Made by a program: the position numbers and the translations under genes
The notes under the pieces: model-generated
Told to the model about the DNA's origin: nothing
Seen by the model: only the letters and a program-made list of their open reading frames with translations
Database searches by the model: none
Part shown: positions 1-11,793 of the stretch, piece by piece
How the letters are laid out: every line of letters starts with the position of its first letter
How positions within the stretch are numbered: the stretch's first letter is position 1
DNA from: Ustilago trichophora
Taxonomy: Eukaryota; Basidiomycota; Ustilaginomycetes; Ustilaginales; Ustilaginaceae
Assembly: GCA_900323505.1 (NCBI GenBank)
Contig: OOIN01000040.1
Location: 186,001-250,000, forward strand
DNA length: 64,000 nucleotides
Direction: 5' to 3'

Positions 1-589
1 GATGGTGCGCGCAACCCGTATCAGTAGCAGTAGACACATCAGCACCACCATGTCTATGTAAATTTCCTTGCATCTCCTTATGCCTTGGCTCACCATTTCC
101 TCCACCTAGCAGCTCAAGTGCATGCTTCAACAATCCATTTCCCAACAACACCTCCATGCACTCCTTGACCGCCTTTGGCGACCCCGGCAAGGCCACAACC
201 AGGCTCTCTCCTTGCCTGCCTTTTAGCTTTCTGATTCCAGTTACACTCCTCGACAGCGCGGCGAGTGGAGTCTTGTTGAGCGAGTATGCAGTGATTGCAT
301 GTGTCAGCGCTGGGGTCTTGCGGGTAATCAAAGGCTCGATTGCCTCAGGTGTCACATCGCGGATGCCAAACCCTGTCCCTCCCGAGGTGATCACCAGCTG
401 TACGCCTTCTTCATCGATCAAGGCTTTGACCTTGGTTCGGATCTGCTCGATCTCATCGGCGCATACGGAACGGGTCACCGAGGAGAAGAAGCCAGCGGAG
501 GTGAGTGATTCGGCAAGGATCGGGCCGGATCGGTCCATGGCGGGGTTGAGAGAGGCCGTGTCGGAAACTGTTATAATCCCAACTTTCAT
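1..589 (-). CDS. Gephyrin/CnxE-type molybdenum cofactor biosynthesis protein, MogA-like domain (5' part)
   Basis: The minus-strand frame starts at ATG 589 and runs off the window edge after 196 codons. It opens MKVGIITVSDTAS and carries the molybdopterin-binding signature ITSGGTGFGIRDVTPEA (GGTG at residues 70-73) and ALPGSPKA (near 135-140). These are hallmarks of the MoaB/MogA fold, which adenylylates molybdopterin before molybdenum insertion. In fungal CnxE and animal gephyrin this G domain comes first and a MoeA-like E domain follows. Having the G domain at the N-terminus fits that order, but the E domain lies outside the window, so a two-domain protein is an inference. No intron is visible in this part. 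The protein would act in the cytosol. Confidence 0.9.
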   Translation of the reverse strand, partial: MKVGIITVSDTASLNPAMDRSGPILAESLTSAGFFSSVTRSVCADEIEQIRTKVKALIDEEGVQLVITSGGTGFGIRDVTPEAIEPLITRKTPALTHAITAYSLNKTPLAALSRSVTGIRKLKGRQGESLVVALPGSPKAVKECMEVLLGNGLLKHALELLGGGNGEPRHKEMQGNLHRHGGADVSTATDTGCAHH

Positions 590-1070
590 CCTTGTGAGAA
601 GAGCAGGGGCAAATGGCAAGTAAAGAGGTTGCGTGCGAGTTGGAAGAGGTTTGAGAAGTCGGAAGGTGTGGAAAAGGGGGGACAACGAGAGCGCACGCTC
701 CATACAGTTTAAATTGAGTCCCAGGGTCCAAAAATCGCCGATTTGAGATGCCAGGACCGCAACTTGACCGAACGTGCCAGTTTTTCTTTCTGACTCCAGT
801 TCACTCAAGACATCGAGCTCAATCGTCTCTTCACTCCGAACAGCACGGCAATAGCTCTCTGACAGTCACGTTTGAAAAGTATATGCTGGTTCTCTCCTCG
901 AAAAACGTTGTGATTTCGTGGAGAGATTAAAGGCCTACGTGAGATGGTGACAGAATACAAGAGTACAAGGCCTCGCTAATGGGAAGCCCGAAATACAGGA
1001 TGCAGGTTTTGTTCACCGATGGGTATATGTAGTGTCTTGCCAACGGAGTGCAATTCGTGCGCGGCCTCGA
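590..1070. other. Intergenic: promoter side of the molybdenum cofactor gene and 3' side of the SH3 gene
   Basis: About 480 bases lie between the start of the molybdenum cofactor gene and the stop of the SH3 gene, both on the minus strand. Short open frames here show no recognisable protein. I see no tRNA-like or repeat structure. Confidence 0.6.
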
Positions 1071-2443
1071 TTATTCAGGAAGAGGACCTGACCACTTTAG
1101 ATAAGTGGCAGGTACAAGACCTTTGATTCCCTGGTCGTCGTTTTTGATCGCAATAGCCCATCCACCTTCGAGCGAGCCGACGACATGAACAACCTCGCCT
1201 GGCTGGACTGCAAGTTCGTGTTCAGAGACAGGGTCGAACTCGTACAACACATTGTAGATGCCTTGTGGAATGTTGGCATTGTCGCCTTCGTCGCCGTCGA
1301 ACTCATCATCTTCAGCGCCTTCGATGTAGAATTCGTCGGGCTCTTGGCCTTCCTCTTCGTCTGCGTCTTGTTCGCCAGAATTCGCTTGTTCTTCAAGCAG
1401 CTGTTGACCGTGATGACGAGGATCGTCTGATGGATAGGCAAAGTCGCGCACTTTGATCCAGAACACAGAATTGTGGTCTTCCTTGTCGTCGCCGATGCGG
1501 GCAGTCTGGTAGCTGGCGGTCGAGTTGGGACGCGTTGACTTGGCACTAGGTTGCGAGCTGGAGTCGTTGTTTTGCAAGGCAGCCGAGTCGCGTGACGAGC
1601 AATCAGCAGGGCTCGATTCGAATTCGGCAGTCGAGGTAAGTGTCTGGCTGCCGGCGAGCCCGGAGCCAAGTGAGGAAGCCGTGCTGAGACGATGACGCGA
1701 ACTTGGCGAGCTCGAGGAAGGACGAAGCTGGGGCGAAGTAACCGAATTGGATGCCTGTGAGCTGCGCTTTGAGAGTGAGTTGGATGCAGCACTGGCAATC
1801 TTGGCGGCAGTTTCGTGAGAGGAAGGTAATGAGGGTGGACGTGTAGGTGTGGATGTGCTAGATGCGGCTGTTGGGCTGAGACAGGAAATGGGGCGTTGGT
1901 TGGCTTCTGCTACTGGCGAAAGAGCGCGCGAGGGTGCAGAAGGTGAAGAGGTTGATGCTGTTGCTGGATTTGCGGCAGAAGATGTTGATGCTGCTTGGTT
2001 GGCAGAGCGTCCGGGTGGAGGAGGTTTGAGTCTCCAATCCTGGCCTTCTTCGGGCGATGGTACAAAGCCTCCAGATGGGCTTGGATAGAGGGTATCGGCA
2101 GGTCCAGGCTTTGGCGGAGCCATTGTCAACGGAGAAGGATCATTGAGCGAATCATGGCCGCTGCTGGAGATGGAAGGTTGGAGGCTGAGAGCATCTATTG
2201 CCTCGGAGGAAAGAGGGGTCGAGTTGACGCGGCTGAGTTCGGGAGTGAGGTTGGATGTGGAGAGAAAGACAGCATCTGCCGACTTGCGATCTGTTCTCGT
2301 GGGCACACCATCTGCGTCCGCATTTGCGGCTATGGGTGCGGTGAGATCATGTGAATCATCGTGGTCAGCAGAGCGCTCGCATAATGTGGGGACACTCGCT
2401 CGCGTTGACACTTACATTTCAGCCTTGCTTCTATCGACGGCAT
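1071..2443 (-). CDS. SH3-domain adaptor, Nbp2/Skb5-like
   Basis: Two exons: 2443-2416 (MPSIEARLK plus one base) and 2329-1071. The 86-nt intron (2415-2330) has a GTAAGT donor, a CTGAC branch-like site and a CATAG acceptor, giving 428 residues. Without the intron the main frame would need a GTG start, so the spliced start is preferred. The first ~300 residues are Ser/Thr/Pro-rich and low in complexity. An acidic stretch (DEFYIEGAEDDEFDGDEG) then precedes one C-terminal SH3 domain at about residues 363-428 (YNVLYEFDP, ELAVQPGEVV, GGWAIA, GLVPATYL). Layout and SH3 sequence resemble yeast Nbp2 and fission yeast Skb5, adaptors that recruit phosphatase or PAK kinase in stress and morphogenesis signalling. 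The family call is by resemblance only. Confidence 0.75.
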
Positions 2444-3791
2444 GCCGTGCGAGCGGCGGATGTGGGAAGCGAAAGAAGCAGCGTTGGACAAAGAGAGGCG
2501 CAGAGTGTGTCACAGTATGATTGTTGCAGCCGAGGTGAGGGCGCCTGCTTCGAAGATGGAGCAGCGAATGTTGAAGCTGCGATCGTTTTGTGTGGGGATG
2601 CTGGTTTGGATCTGGTCAGGCGCTGTGTATGGCGTTTTAGTGCTTGGAGTGATTGTTAGGATGCAAAAGAGGAGTACCAAATGGGTTGATATGCTGGATA
2701 AAGTGATGATGAGATGGATGTCAGAGCGATCGACGGTCGATGGTTGGGATGAGGGACACGATCGTGTTGATGAAACGATCATGTAGAGCTTAGTAGACGC
2801 GGTTGATGTGATTTTGGCGCTCTCTCTCTCTCTCTCTCTCTTTACCTTCTCTCTTTTGCAGCCAAATCTAAGAAAGCAACCAAAACTAATAAAAAATAGA
2901 AAAAATAAAAAAAAATAAAAATGATGGAAATTGAAAAAGGGTTGGGCGTAACTCTTAGACCCTTTCTTCGCTCATGTCAACATGAACTGCTCTCTGCCTC
3001 TGCTTGTCGTCATGACATCTCCGTCGACTGCATTCATTCGACTTCGCAGATAACTGTTAAGCCTTGTTATCTGTGTACCATGCTAGCCATCAATTGAAGC
3101 TATCGGGAAAGGTGGCAAGGGCCGTGTATGATTGCCTTGCATCATGCAGTATGCTGCCACTCTCGAGCACATACCAGACTTGGCGCAAGCGTGCACGTCC
3201 ATGTGACCGCGCCCCGCGCCCATTCACGATCGCGCCATCCTCGAATCGCACTTTCATATCAGATCTCATCGCCCTTGCTGAGGTGCAACATTTCCAACGA
3301 GTGTCAGTGAAAGAGCTACGGTAGCACATTGCAGCTTTTGTTGTCAAACAGGAGCGACAGCACCCTTGAGCTCGCGGTCGTTTGACAGTCTCACGGCCGA
3401 AAAGATCAAAATTTGAACTACTATACATAGATTGTTAGATCTCAAAGTCACGGAGCAAATCGTCTCTGCTCTGCTATAACCCGATTTTGAGTCGCTGAAT
3501 GCCCATCGAGAAGAAAAAGATTTTGAGAAGGACCACACAAAGATCAATTCTTCCATCTCGTGCAACACTCGAAATATCCTTTCGGCACCATCGCAACCTC
3601 AGCTGTAGATCAACCACTCTTTCCCTATCTACACCAGTGCAGTCAGTCACCAGCAACACCCCTTTGCTCCGCTTCATCGACTACACATCCGCATTCAGCC
3701 ATCTCGCCAAGACACTCCCAACCTTGAATCGGAGCGCAGCTTCACACTCCCTTCCTTCACACCTGATTCCTTTACCGCAACTTTCCTCACA
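2444..3791. other. Divergent intergenic region (SH3 gene / mitochondrial uL24m)
   Basis: A 1.35-kb region between two divergently transcribed genes. It has a CT dinucleotide run near 2818-2842 followed by an A-rich stretch (2880-2935). Several short frames on both strands have no family features and no convincing splice structure. It probably serves as promoter DNA for both genes. Confidence 0.5.
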
Positions 3792-5108
3792 ATGTCTGGC
3801 GCTGGAACAACAGCGGGTGTACTCCGCTCGCTGCGTCATCTCAATCCACCAACAAAGGGCTCCAAATTCGCCATCAAGGCGCCCTCTCATGCCGCCCACC
3901 GTCCCAAGTTTGTTCAGCCCAAGGACCGAATCCCATTCTGGAACATCGTCCCCGGTGACCATGTCAAGCTCAGATGCGGTCGAGTCGGCCAGAAGGAGGG
4001 TCTCGACTCGAAAGACAAGATCCGTGGCGAGGGGATCGTCGTCAGTATTGACAGGGAGAAGAACTGGCTCTGGCTCCGCGACGTCGATGACAACAACAAG
4101 CTCGCCCCAAAGGCGATCCGACACATTGTCCCGCGTTTGGTCGACCCACTCCAACCCGAAAAGGGATACGGTCCCAACACAACAGACATCCCTCGTCCCA
4201 TCCACTACTCCAATGTGATGCTCAAGATCCCTGGCTCGGATCAGTTTGCAGTACGTCTCTCTCGATCTGCAGCAAAATATGACAAGCGCAAGGGCATGTA
4301 CATCTGGAAGCGCTACGCAACCGTCAAGGCCTCTGATGAGAAGCTTCTCGAGACCGGCAAGGCTTTCGAGAAGGTCGAAGTACCCTGGCCCACTCTTCCC
4401 GGCAAGCGTAGATTCCTTGACTCTACCATGAGCGATCGCAATGTTGTTGAAGCCGAATCTTGGGCTCCTTGGAGACCTGAGGACCCGGTTCTGCTTCCCG
4501 AGCGCAAGCGTGTCACCTCTCCCCAGTCCGAACGCCGAGCAGAGCTTCTCACCCTTCAGCGCATCAAGCTCGATGCCGCCAAGGCCACTCAGGCCGGTCC
4601 TTCCGCTCCCGCCTACGCCCTCGGCACCTACGCGGGCTTCAAGCAGAGCCGTGTCAAGCCTCCCCCCATCGCTCAGCCTCCCACACCAGCAGAGACCATC
4701 CGACTTCGCACCGACGCCGCCTCCGAATGGGCCAGCGGCGACGCCATTGAGGCACATCGTCAAGAGGGTGGTCTTTCTTTCCTCTGGCGCGACTACCTCG
4801 ATGTAGCTCCGCGACAGGGTCCTGCAAGCGGTGGTGACTGGAGCGAGTTGCCCGCCAGCACACCAAAGGGCGGTCTCGACGCCCGCAGAAGCCCACGTGA
4901 TGGCCGTCTCACCGATGGCGTCAGCCGAAATGACGTGGACCGCATGCCTATCGAGCTGCTCATGGCCAAAGATCTCACCAACGAGCGTGGTCTCAAGTGG
5001 CGAATGAGGAGATGGAAGGAGAAGCAGGTTGAAAAGCAACAAGATGCCATCGAAGAACACCGCGCACGCTCCGAGCTGCTCAAGGAACTCGACGCTCTCA
5101 AGATCTAA
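3792..5108 (+). CDS. Mitochondrial large-subunit ribosomal protein uL24m (MRPL40-type)
   Basis: An intronless 438-residue frame with its start at an ATG in a CACAATG context. A KOW-type motif lies near residues 50-95 (WNIVPGDHVKLRCGRVG, IRGEGIVVSIDREKNWLWL). It is followed by the uL24m-typical segment with PRPIHYSNVML. The long C-terminal extension beyond the bacterial L24 core, rich in Arg/Lys and ending in a likely coiled segment (MRRWKEKQVEKQQDAIEEHR), fits fungal mitochondrial versions. It would bind 23S-like rRNA in the mitoribosome. The gene converges on the acyl-CoA-binding gene with a 182-bp gap. An uninterrupted antisense frame over the whole gene reflects codon bias, not a second gene. 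Confidence 0.9.
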   Translation: MSGAGTTAGVLRSLRHLNPPTKGSKFAIKAPSHAAHRPKFVQPKDRIPFWNIVPGDHVKLRCGRVGQKEGLDSKDKIRGEGIVVSIDREKNWLWLRDVDDNNKLAPKAIRHIVPRLVDPLQPEKGYGPNTTDIPRPIHYSNVMLKIPGSDQFAVRLSRSAAKYDKRKGMYIWKRYATVKASDEKLLETGKAFEKVEVPWPTLPGKRRFLDSTMSDRNVVEAESWAPWRPEDPVLLPERKRVTSPQSERRAELLTLQRIKLDAAKATQAGPSAPAYALGTYAGFKQSRVKPPPIAQPPTPAETIRLRTDAASEWASGDAIEAHRQEGGLSFLWRDYLDVAPRQGPASGGDWSELPASTPKGGLDARRSPRDGRLTDGVSRNDVDRMPIELLMAKDLTNERGLKWRMRRWKEKQVEKQQDAIEEHRARSELLKELDALKI

Positions 5109-5290
5109 TCTCTCATTTTGCATTCTTCACGCCGACCGCGGCCATCTCAAGATTCTCTGTCGTTTTTCATCGCAATCACATCTCATGACAGGATTTTCTG
5201 AACGACTGTGCAGCGCGATGTGTGCTTGCAGGCAGAACTGGCTATGGAATGCTGTGCGAATGAATATGGATTGATGGTTGAGATCGAAAA

Positions 5291-6877
5291 TCATACACTG
5301 GCCTCGGCAACAAGCTTCTTCGCGCTTGGCGATCGTCTGAGCAACGCCTGCTGCAACCTTTTGAGCAGACGCAGCATCAACAATGGATCCCCTCGCCCTG
5401 TAACTCTCTTGAAAGCGTAGAGGAAAAAGCTCGAGACTAGCACCAGACTGATGACGTCTAACGCCAGTCTTGCGCTGAGGTTGACCAATGCCACAAGAAT
5501 GCGAACTGGCGAGGTCAACAGGTTGAAGGCGGCATTGCTGCGATTGCTCGATCCTCCGCCTTCAGCAAGGAAGCTGGGGGCTAGCGCTTCAGCGCGAGGC
5601 CCGCGAGCGACAGCATTGAGACCGATGAGTTGTCGGACGTCGTCGACCACGTTCATAATTGCGTTATAGAGGCGTGTGCTGCTCGACTGGCTCGAGCCTG
5701 AACGTCGAGGGTCGTCAGCACCGCCAGCAGAAGAACGGTTCTCGACGCGGTTGAGACGCTCATGAAGAGCTGCAAGGGATGCTTGGATGGACTGGAGTGC
5801 CATCTCCATCTCGAGACGTGGTGGTTGTTGTTGCGCGGTGCCTGCGTGAGATGGTGGACGCGGTGGATAGACAGCCGCTGGCCCTGTCCTTGTGCCAACT
5901 GAGCGACCTCCCACAGATGAGGCGGCATATGTGCTGCGTTGGTAGTGACCTGGTTCACCTTGGCGAGGATAATTGGATCCAGCTACGGAAGCGGCAGTCG
6001 ACTGAGGTGCATACTGAGGACGTGAGTAGCCACCCTGTAGCGAAGGTGGCCCTCTTGGGCGAAGAGCATGAGAGCTATCGTGTGGACCTGAGCGTGAGGG
6101 AGGGCCTCTGTTATGGCCCTCGGTCGCTGAGATAGAACCTGCTCGAGGTCCAGGACGGTGTGACTGGACGGAAGGTGGGGCGTGAGAGCTAGGGTGGCGA
6201 GACGCGCCGCGGAAAGGCCCCGGTTGGGACCCAAGGCGGTCATCTTCAGATGAATCTTCGTCGGATTCCGATGCCATGGGTGTCCTTGCTGGTGATACTG
6301 CGGAAGCAGCGCCTCCGCCGCGAGTAGCAGCAGTGCTTGTGCCTGTGACGGAAGGAGCGTTGGGAGCAAGGTGGCGATGCATTTGCGGTTGTGGGTCACG
6401 AGAGGGACCTGATGCAGGTGGATGCTGGTGCAAGCCAGTGGGATCGAGTCGCTGCTGATCGTCGGTATCGGTGTCGGTGATTGACTCTTCATCAGAGTCG
6501 ACTTGGGCAAGCGAACCATCCATGACACGCTGTGCGACCTGTCCCGAGAAGTTTTCGAGCTCTTCAATGAGTGACGATGCCTGAGGGCGGTCGCTGAAAC
6601 GTCGTAGAATCCTGAGCATAGACTCGACGTACATCTGCTTTGCATCTCTGGGAGGCAATCCGCTGACCTTTGACCAAGCGTCCCACTTGGCCCTGCCGAG
6701 CATGTCGAGCATACCGGGACGCTTTGACGAGACGTCTCCCTCTGTAGCTTGCTTGTAAAGACTGTATAGTGCGAGCTTTTCCTCGTAGGACGTTTGGATG
6801 GGTCCAGACTTTGGCAGAGACTGGACCATGTCGACTGTCTTAACAAAGAGGGCATCTATGACGTCTGCGCTGCTCAT
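5291..6877 (-). CDS. Acyl-CoA-binding-domain protein with C-terminal membrane anchor (ACBD5/Atg37-like)
   Basis: Intronless; the first real ATG is at 6877 (MSSADVIDALF), giving 528 residues. Residues 5-95 form an acyl-CoA-binding domain (LYSLYKQATEGDV, RPGMLDMLGRAKWDAWSKV). A long Ser/Pro/Arg-rich disordered region follows. A predicted coiled segment is next (LEMEMALQSIQASLAALHERL), and one membrane segment lies near residues 471-489 (LALDVISLVLVSSFFLYAF) with a basic tail. This is the architecture of mammalian ACBD4/5 and yeast Atg37, tail-anchored peroxisomal proteins that act in very-long-chain acyl-CoA handling, organelle contact and pexophagy. PEX3 starts 0.6 kb away in the opposite direction, which supports a peroxisomal role. 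The exact orthology is inferred. Confidence 0.8.
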   Translation of the reverse strand: MSSADVIDALFVKTVDMVQSLPKSGPIQTSYEEKLALYSLYKQATEGDVSSKRPGMLDMLGRAKWDAWSKVSGLPPRDAKQMYVESMLRILRRFSDRPQASSLIEELENFSGQVAQRVMDGSLAQVDSDEESITDTDTDDQQRLDPTGLHQHPPASGPSRDPQPQMHRHLAPNAPSVTGTSTAATRGGGAASAVSPARTPMASESDEDSSEDDRLGSQPGPFRGASRHPSSHAPPSVQSHRPGPRAGSISATEGHNRGPPSRSGPHDSSHALRPRGPPSLQGGYSRPQYAPQSTAASVAGSNYPRQGEPGHYQRSTYAASSVGGRSVGTRTGPAAVYPPRPPSHAGTAQQQPPRLEMEMALQSIQASLAALHERLNRVENRSSAGGADDPRRSGSSQSSSTRLYNAIMNVVDDVRQLIGLNAVARGPRAEALAPSFLAEGGGSSNRSNAAFNLLTSPVRILVALVNLSARLALDVISLVLVSSFFLYAFKRVTGRGDPLLMLRLLKRLQQALLRRSPSAKKLVAEASV

Positions 6878-7471
6878 GTTGGGCAACGAGCAGCAACCGT
6901 GGCTAAAGGGTGATCAATGCGTTGAAATGAACGATGCTTTCGAGAGGATGGTAGAGAGAGTAGATAGGAGCGTTTCGTCGTCAATTCCAATACTGAGGCC
7001 AAGTAACTCTATGTACGATGATGCGTGCTGCCGGCGAGTGGGTCAAGGGGAAATGAGATAGATGGTCAAGAAGGAGTGACGGAAAGTGAGAGAGAGTGGA
7101 GTTGTCCAACACATATCATTCAACCCCACACGATCTCATCCCACACTCGAGCCAAAGCGCTGCGAGACGCGTCGTCGATTCGACTCGAAAATTGTCTGCG
7201 CTTTCAACCGCCAACTTAGCCGGATAACCGAACTGGAAATCGCACCAAATCGCACCAAATCGCATATTGCCGTACGAAACAGACACACACAAATCCACAT
7301 TCGGCTTCTTCCGCTTGGGTCCTGTGCTTTCCTACTCGGCATCTTGACGTTTCTGTCCTCTCCTTCCTCCACCCACATCACTCCAGGTGCTTCCACATTA
7401 TCAAGCATCTTTTCGACAGGAACACCAACAAGACTCCCTTCGAGACGTCCAACTTTGCCATCTTGTCAAAC
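6878..7471. promoter_or_regulatory. Shared divergent promoter of the Atg37-like gene and PEX3
   Basis: These 594 bp separate the two start codons and are the only upstream DNA available to either gene without entering the other's coding region. I could not identify a specific operator. A direct repeat of CAAATCGCAC occurs at about 7240-7263. Confidence 0.5.
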
Positions 7472-9346
7472 ATGACGAGCTGGTGGAGGAAGACGTCGCG
7501 CTACCTCTCCTCGCATTCCAACTTCTTCGTTATCACTGGAGGCCTGGTCGGCGGCGCCTACCTTGTGTCCCAATATGCCATCTCCAAATTCCAACAGATA
7601 CAGGAAAAACTAGTCAATGACAAGAATGCAAAGGAAAAGTGAGTCCTTCCTCTACCCAACTCAGTGATTGCCATGGTCACCAGTCATGCTGAAATCCATC
7701 CATCTTTTCTTTTTCCCCACAGTCTCCGTCGAAGGTTTGCTCAGAATCAAGAAGATTGCACTTTTACCGTCTTAGCCTTGCTTCCAACCCTAGGTGATCA
7801 GCTCTTCTCTAAGCACAATGTCGAAGAGCTCACCGAAAGCTTGCGCTCCCAAGCTGCACCTCCTCTAGTCACACCACCGCCTGTCGAGCACTCCGATCCC
7901 GTTACATCCATTGACCCTCAAGAAGAACAAACAAAGCCGTCTAACAGCCCCACCGAAGCTGCGCAGCCAAGCGTGCCGGAAGCAACACCCGCGACAACTG
8001 CTTCATCATCTGAACAACAGTCAACGCCCGCCGAGCCAACCGGTGCCGATGCACCTTCACCCCAGCTCAACCCCCTCGCCAAATCATTCATTCCGGGCAA
8101 TTTCGGAGCTTCGTCTAGCTCCGAATCTGCTCCTGCTACTAGTGAACTCGACTCGACTCCAGTGCCGGAAGGCACGCATCAAGATGCCGAGACAACGATT
8201 TCCAATGGCATAGGGTCTGAGACTGTCGTTTCGTTACAAGAAACCTCGACACCTCAAACCGTCGCCGAGGTTGCAGCCAAACCAGCGGAACCAGCTCAAC
8301 AGACCGAGCAAGCGCTCAAGGATGCCTGGGTGCCAACGCAGCCTGAAAATTCGCATTTGGACGCACAGGAGCAACGCAACAAGATTTTGGCCGACAGGCA
8401 AGCCAAACTTCGACTATGGAACGACCTCAAATTGACCTCCTTCACCCGCACCATCACTTCGCTCTACTGTGTCGTCCTCTTGACGCTCCAAACCCACATT
8501 CAGCTCAACCTCATCGGCAGATTTGCCTACCTTGCTTCCGTCGAAGCCTTGGCCCGAGAGTCCGATGACGCCTCCAACTCGCACCCCGCCTCTCTATCCG
8601 ACGTTTCGCCCGGTCTCGACCACGACACTGAACGCCTCTACCTCACCTTCAGCTGGTGGTTCCTCCACCGAGGCTGGGACAGACTCTCGGATCGCGTCTC
8701 CATCGCTATCGAAAAGACCTTCGCCTCCCTCTCTGTCAAGGCTCAGCTCTCTATGGCCGACTTCAGAGCGCTGCTGAACGATGCACGCTATCTCATCGAA
8801 CATGATGGCCCGGCTGCATCTCAGTCAATCGAGCAGCCTGCGTGGAAGCGATCCAACTTCATGGATGTCCTCTTGCCCGACTCGATTGAGGACGAAGTCA
8901 ATGTCCTCGTTGGTGCAGGTGCCCTTGATGCCGACACCGCCCAACTCGCTCTTGTTACAAACCACAAGTTACGAGCTCTTCTCGACGAGACAAAGGATAT
9001 CATTGAGTCTCAAGATTTTGGCACCATTCTCGCCCTCTGCATTGACCGCGTCTTCGAAACCTTTTATGAAAGCCTCAACCCAACATTTGGCATTCAGAAG
9101 ACGGGTAAGCTCGACTCAACCATCCAAATCGAACCTCTCTCGGCACTCGAGTCGCGTTTCCAAGAGATCACCGAGGAGATGCAACACGGCAAACGCGTCC
9201 GTCTTGCTTCCCTTTTCCCTCTCGTCTCCCGCCAAAGCCAGATGGCTATTCGCGGCGTTCCCAACGAATACATCGAAGCCCTTGCCGATTCTAAGGAGCT
9301 TCGGGCCTTTTCGGCCGTTCTGTACGCCGCCTGGTCTTCTTTGTAA
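7472..9346 (+). CDS. PEX3: Peroxin-3, peroxisomal membrane biogenesis protein
   Basis: Two exons, 7472-7638 and 7723-9346, with an 84-nt intron (GTGAGT donor, CCCACAG acceptor); 596 residues. The N-terminus (MTSWWRKTSRYLSSHSNFF) leads into one membrane segment with glycine spacing (VITGGLVGGAYLVSQYAI). Across the splice site comes the family hallmark ENLRRRFAQNQEDCTFTVLALLP. Residues ~85-230 are a Ser/Thr/Pro-rich insert that looks disordered. The helical C-terminal half (LKLTSFTRTITSLYCVVLLTL, YLTFSWWFLHRGW) is the Pex19-binding domain of the family. PEX3 is the membrane receptor for Pex19-bound membrane proteins and docks pexophagy factors. It lies divergent to an Atg37-like gene. Confidence 0.95.
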
Positions 9347-9490
9347 AAGTATCTTGCTTGTTTAATCAACCACCCTTATCAGCATGCGTTCTCAATTTTT
9401 GGACTCGCTCATCAGCCTGTGTGCGCCATTCTTTGAGATTTCGTGTGATTGTATCCATGATCAGGTCGATTTTTATTTCTACAAGTACAT

Positions 9491-9797
9491 TCATATCCTA
9501 AAAAAAAAGTAAAGTCGGAACCCGGAACCACCCAAGCAACCACCTGAGGTGGCTTCTCAACGGAGCCACCCAAGCAACCACCTGAGGTGGCTTCTCAACG
9601 GAGCCACCCAAGCAACCACCTGAGGTGGCTTCTCAACGGAGCCACCCAAGCAACCACCCGAGGTGGCTCCTCTGAGCAGCCACCCAGACCAAGCACCTAG
9701 ATCGGGGGTGCTTGCGGGGTGGCTCCCCGAGAGCAACCACCCAGGGTGGTTGCTAGGGTGGTTCCGGGTTCCGACTTTTCTTTTTTTTAGGATATGA
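9491..9797. mobile_element. Non-autonomous inverted-repeat element with GCCACC-rich core (copy A)
   Basis: A 307-bp element bounded by near-perfect inverted repeats of about 53 bp. Each end begins TCATATCCTAAAAAAAA, then an A/G-rich spacer, then GTCGGAACCCGGAACCACCC. Only two or three positions differ between the arms. The interior is GC-rich and made of direct repeats. There is no open frame, so it would depend on enzymes encoded elsewhere. ATAT occurs on both sides of CCTAAAA/TTTTAGG and could be a target-site duplication. It sits between the PEX3 stop and the RVB1 stop, only 28 bp from the latter. The transposon superfamily is not assigned. Confidence 0.75.
9528..9679. repeat. 38-bp tandem repeat, four units, inside element A
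   Basis: Units begin at 9528, 9566, 9604 and 9642, each starting CCACCCAAGCAACCACC. The first three are essentially identical and the fourth has diverged at a few positions. Each unit contains the near-palindrome CCACCTGAGGTGG, so it could form a small hairpin. There are no unique spacers, so this is not a CRISPR-like array. Confidence 0.9.
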
Positions 9798-9825
9798 TTG
9801 GGCGCGCCATTTGGACGGCTTGGGA

Positions 9826-11394
<1,569 letters not shown>

Positions 11395-11738
11395 CCTTGC
11401 TACCTATGACTTGTGTGGATGTACGGCCGTACTAGCTCTTTCTGATGAGGCTGTCTCTCTATAATAACGCTATCTGATTTGCAATAGGAACTGCTGAATG
11501 CAAAGCCGAGTGTTGAAGTGTTGCGTTGGATGCAGGTATGGTGATGCTGATGATGATGGTGAAGTGGAGAGCAGGATGGAAGATCCGTCCAGAATTCCAA
11601 CAACGCACAGTTCAAGATTTGCAGCCGTGTCTTCTCAACACGTGACGGGAAAAAGTCAATCAAGTGTTAGTTTTAAACTCTAACAGTTATGAGCAGTCGA
11701 ATTCTCTTCCCGCAACATGTTTGTCACCGCTCTAGACA
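11395..11738. other. RVB1 upstream region
   Basis: About 340 bp upstream of RVB1 before the repeat island. Short frames on either strand have no family features. Nothing else recognisable. Confidence 0.5.
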
Positions 11739-11785
11739 TGATGGCTTGCTGTACATGAATATGATTCATGTACAGCAAGCCATCA
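11739..11785. repeat. Perfect 22-bp inverted repeat (47-bp hairpin)
   Basis: The left arm is 11739-11760, the loop is ATG at 11761-11763, and the right arm is 11764-11785. The arms are exactly complementary over 22 bp (left arm starts TGATGGCTTGC and ends CATGAAT). It ends 8 bp before the first TCATATCCTA terminus of element B. Function unknown. Confidence 0.95.
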
Positions 11786-11793
11786 CAACATAC

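Noticed and set aside
3681..5123. 480-residue open frame antisense to mitochondrial uL24m
   Set aside because: The sense strand has a clear KOW ribosomal protein. The antisense product has no recognisable domain and simply spans the same interval.
9528..9679. CRISPR-like array
   Set aside because: The 38-bp repeats are head to tail without unique spacers, and the genome is eukaryotic.
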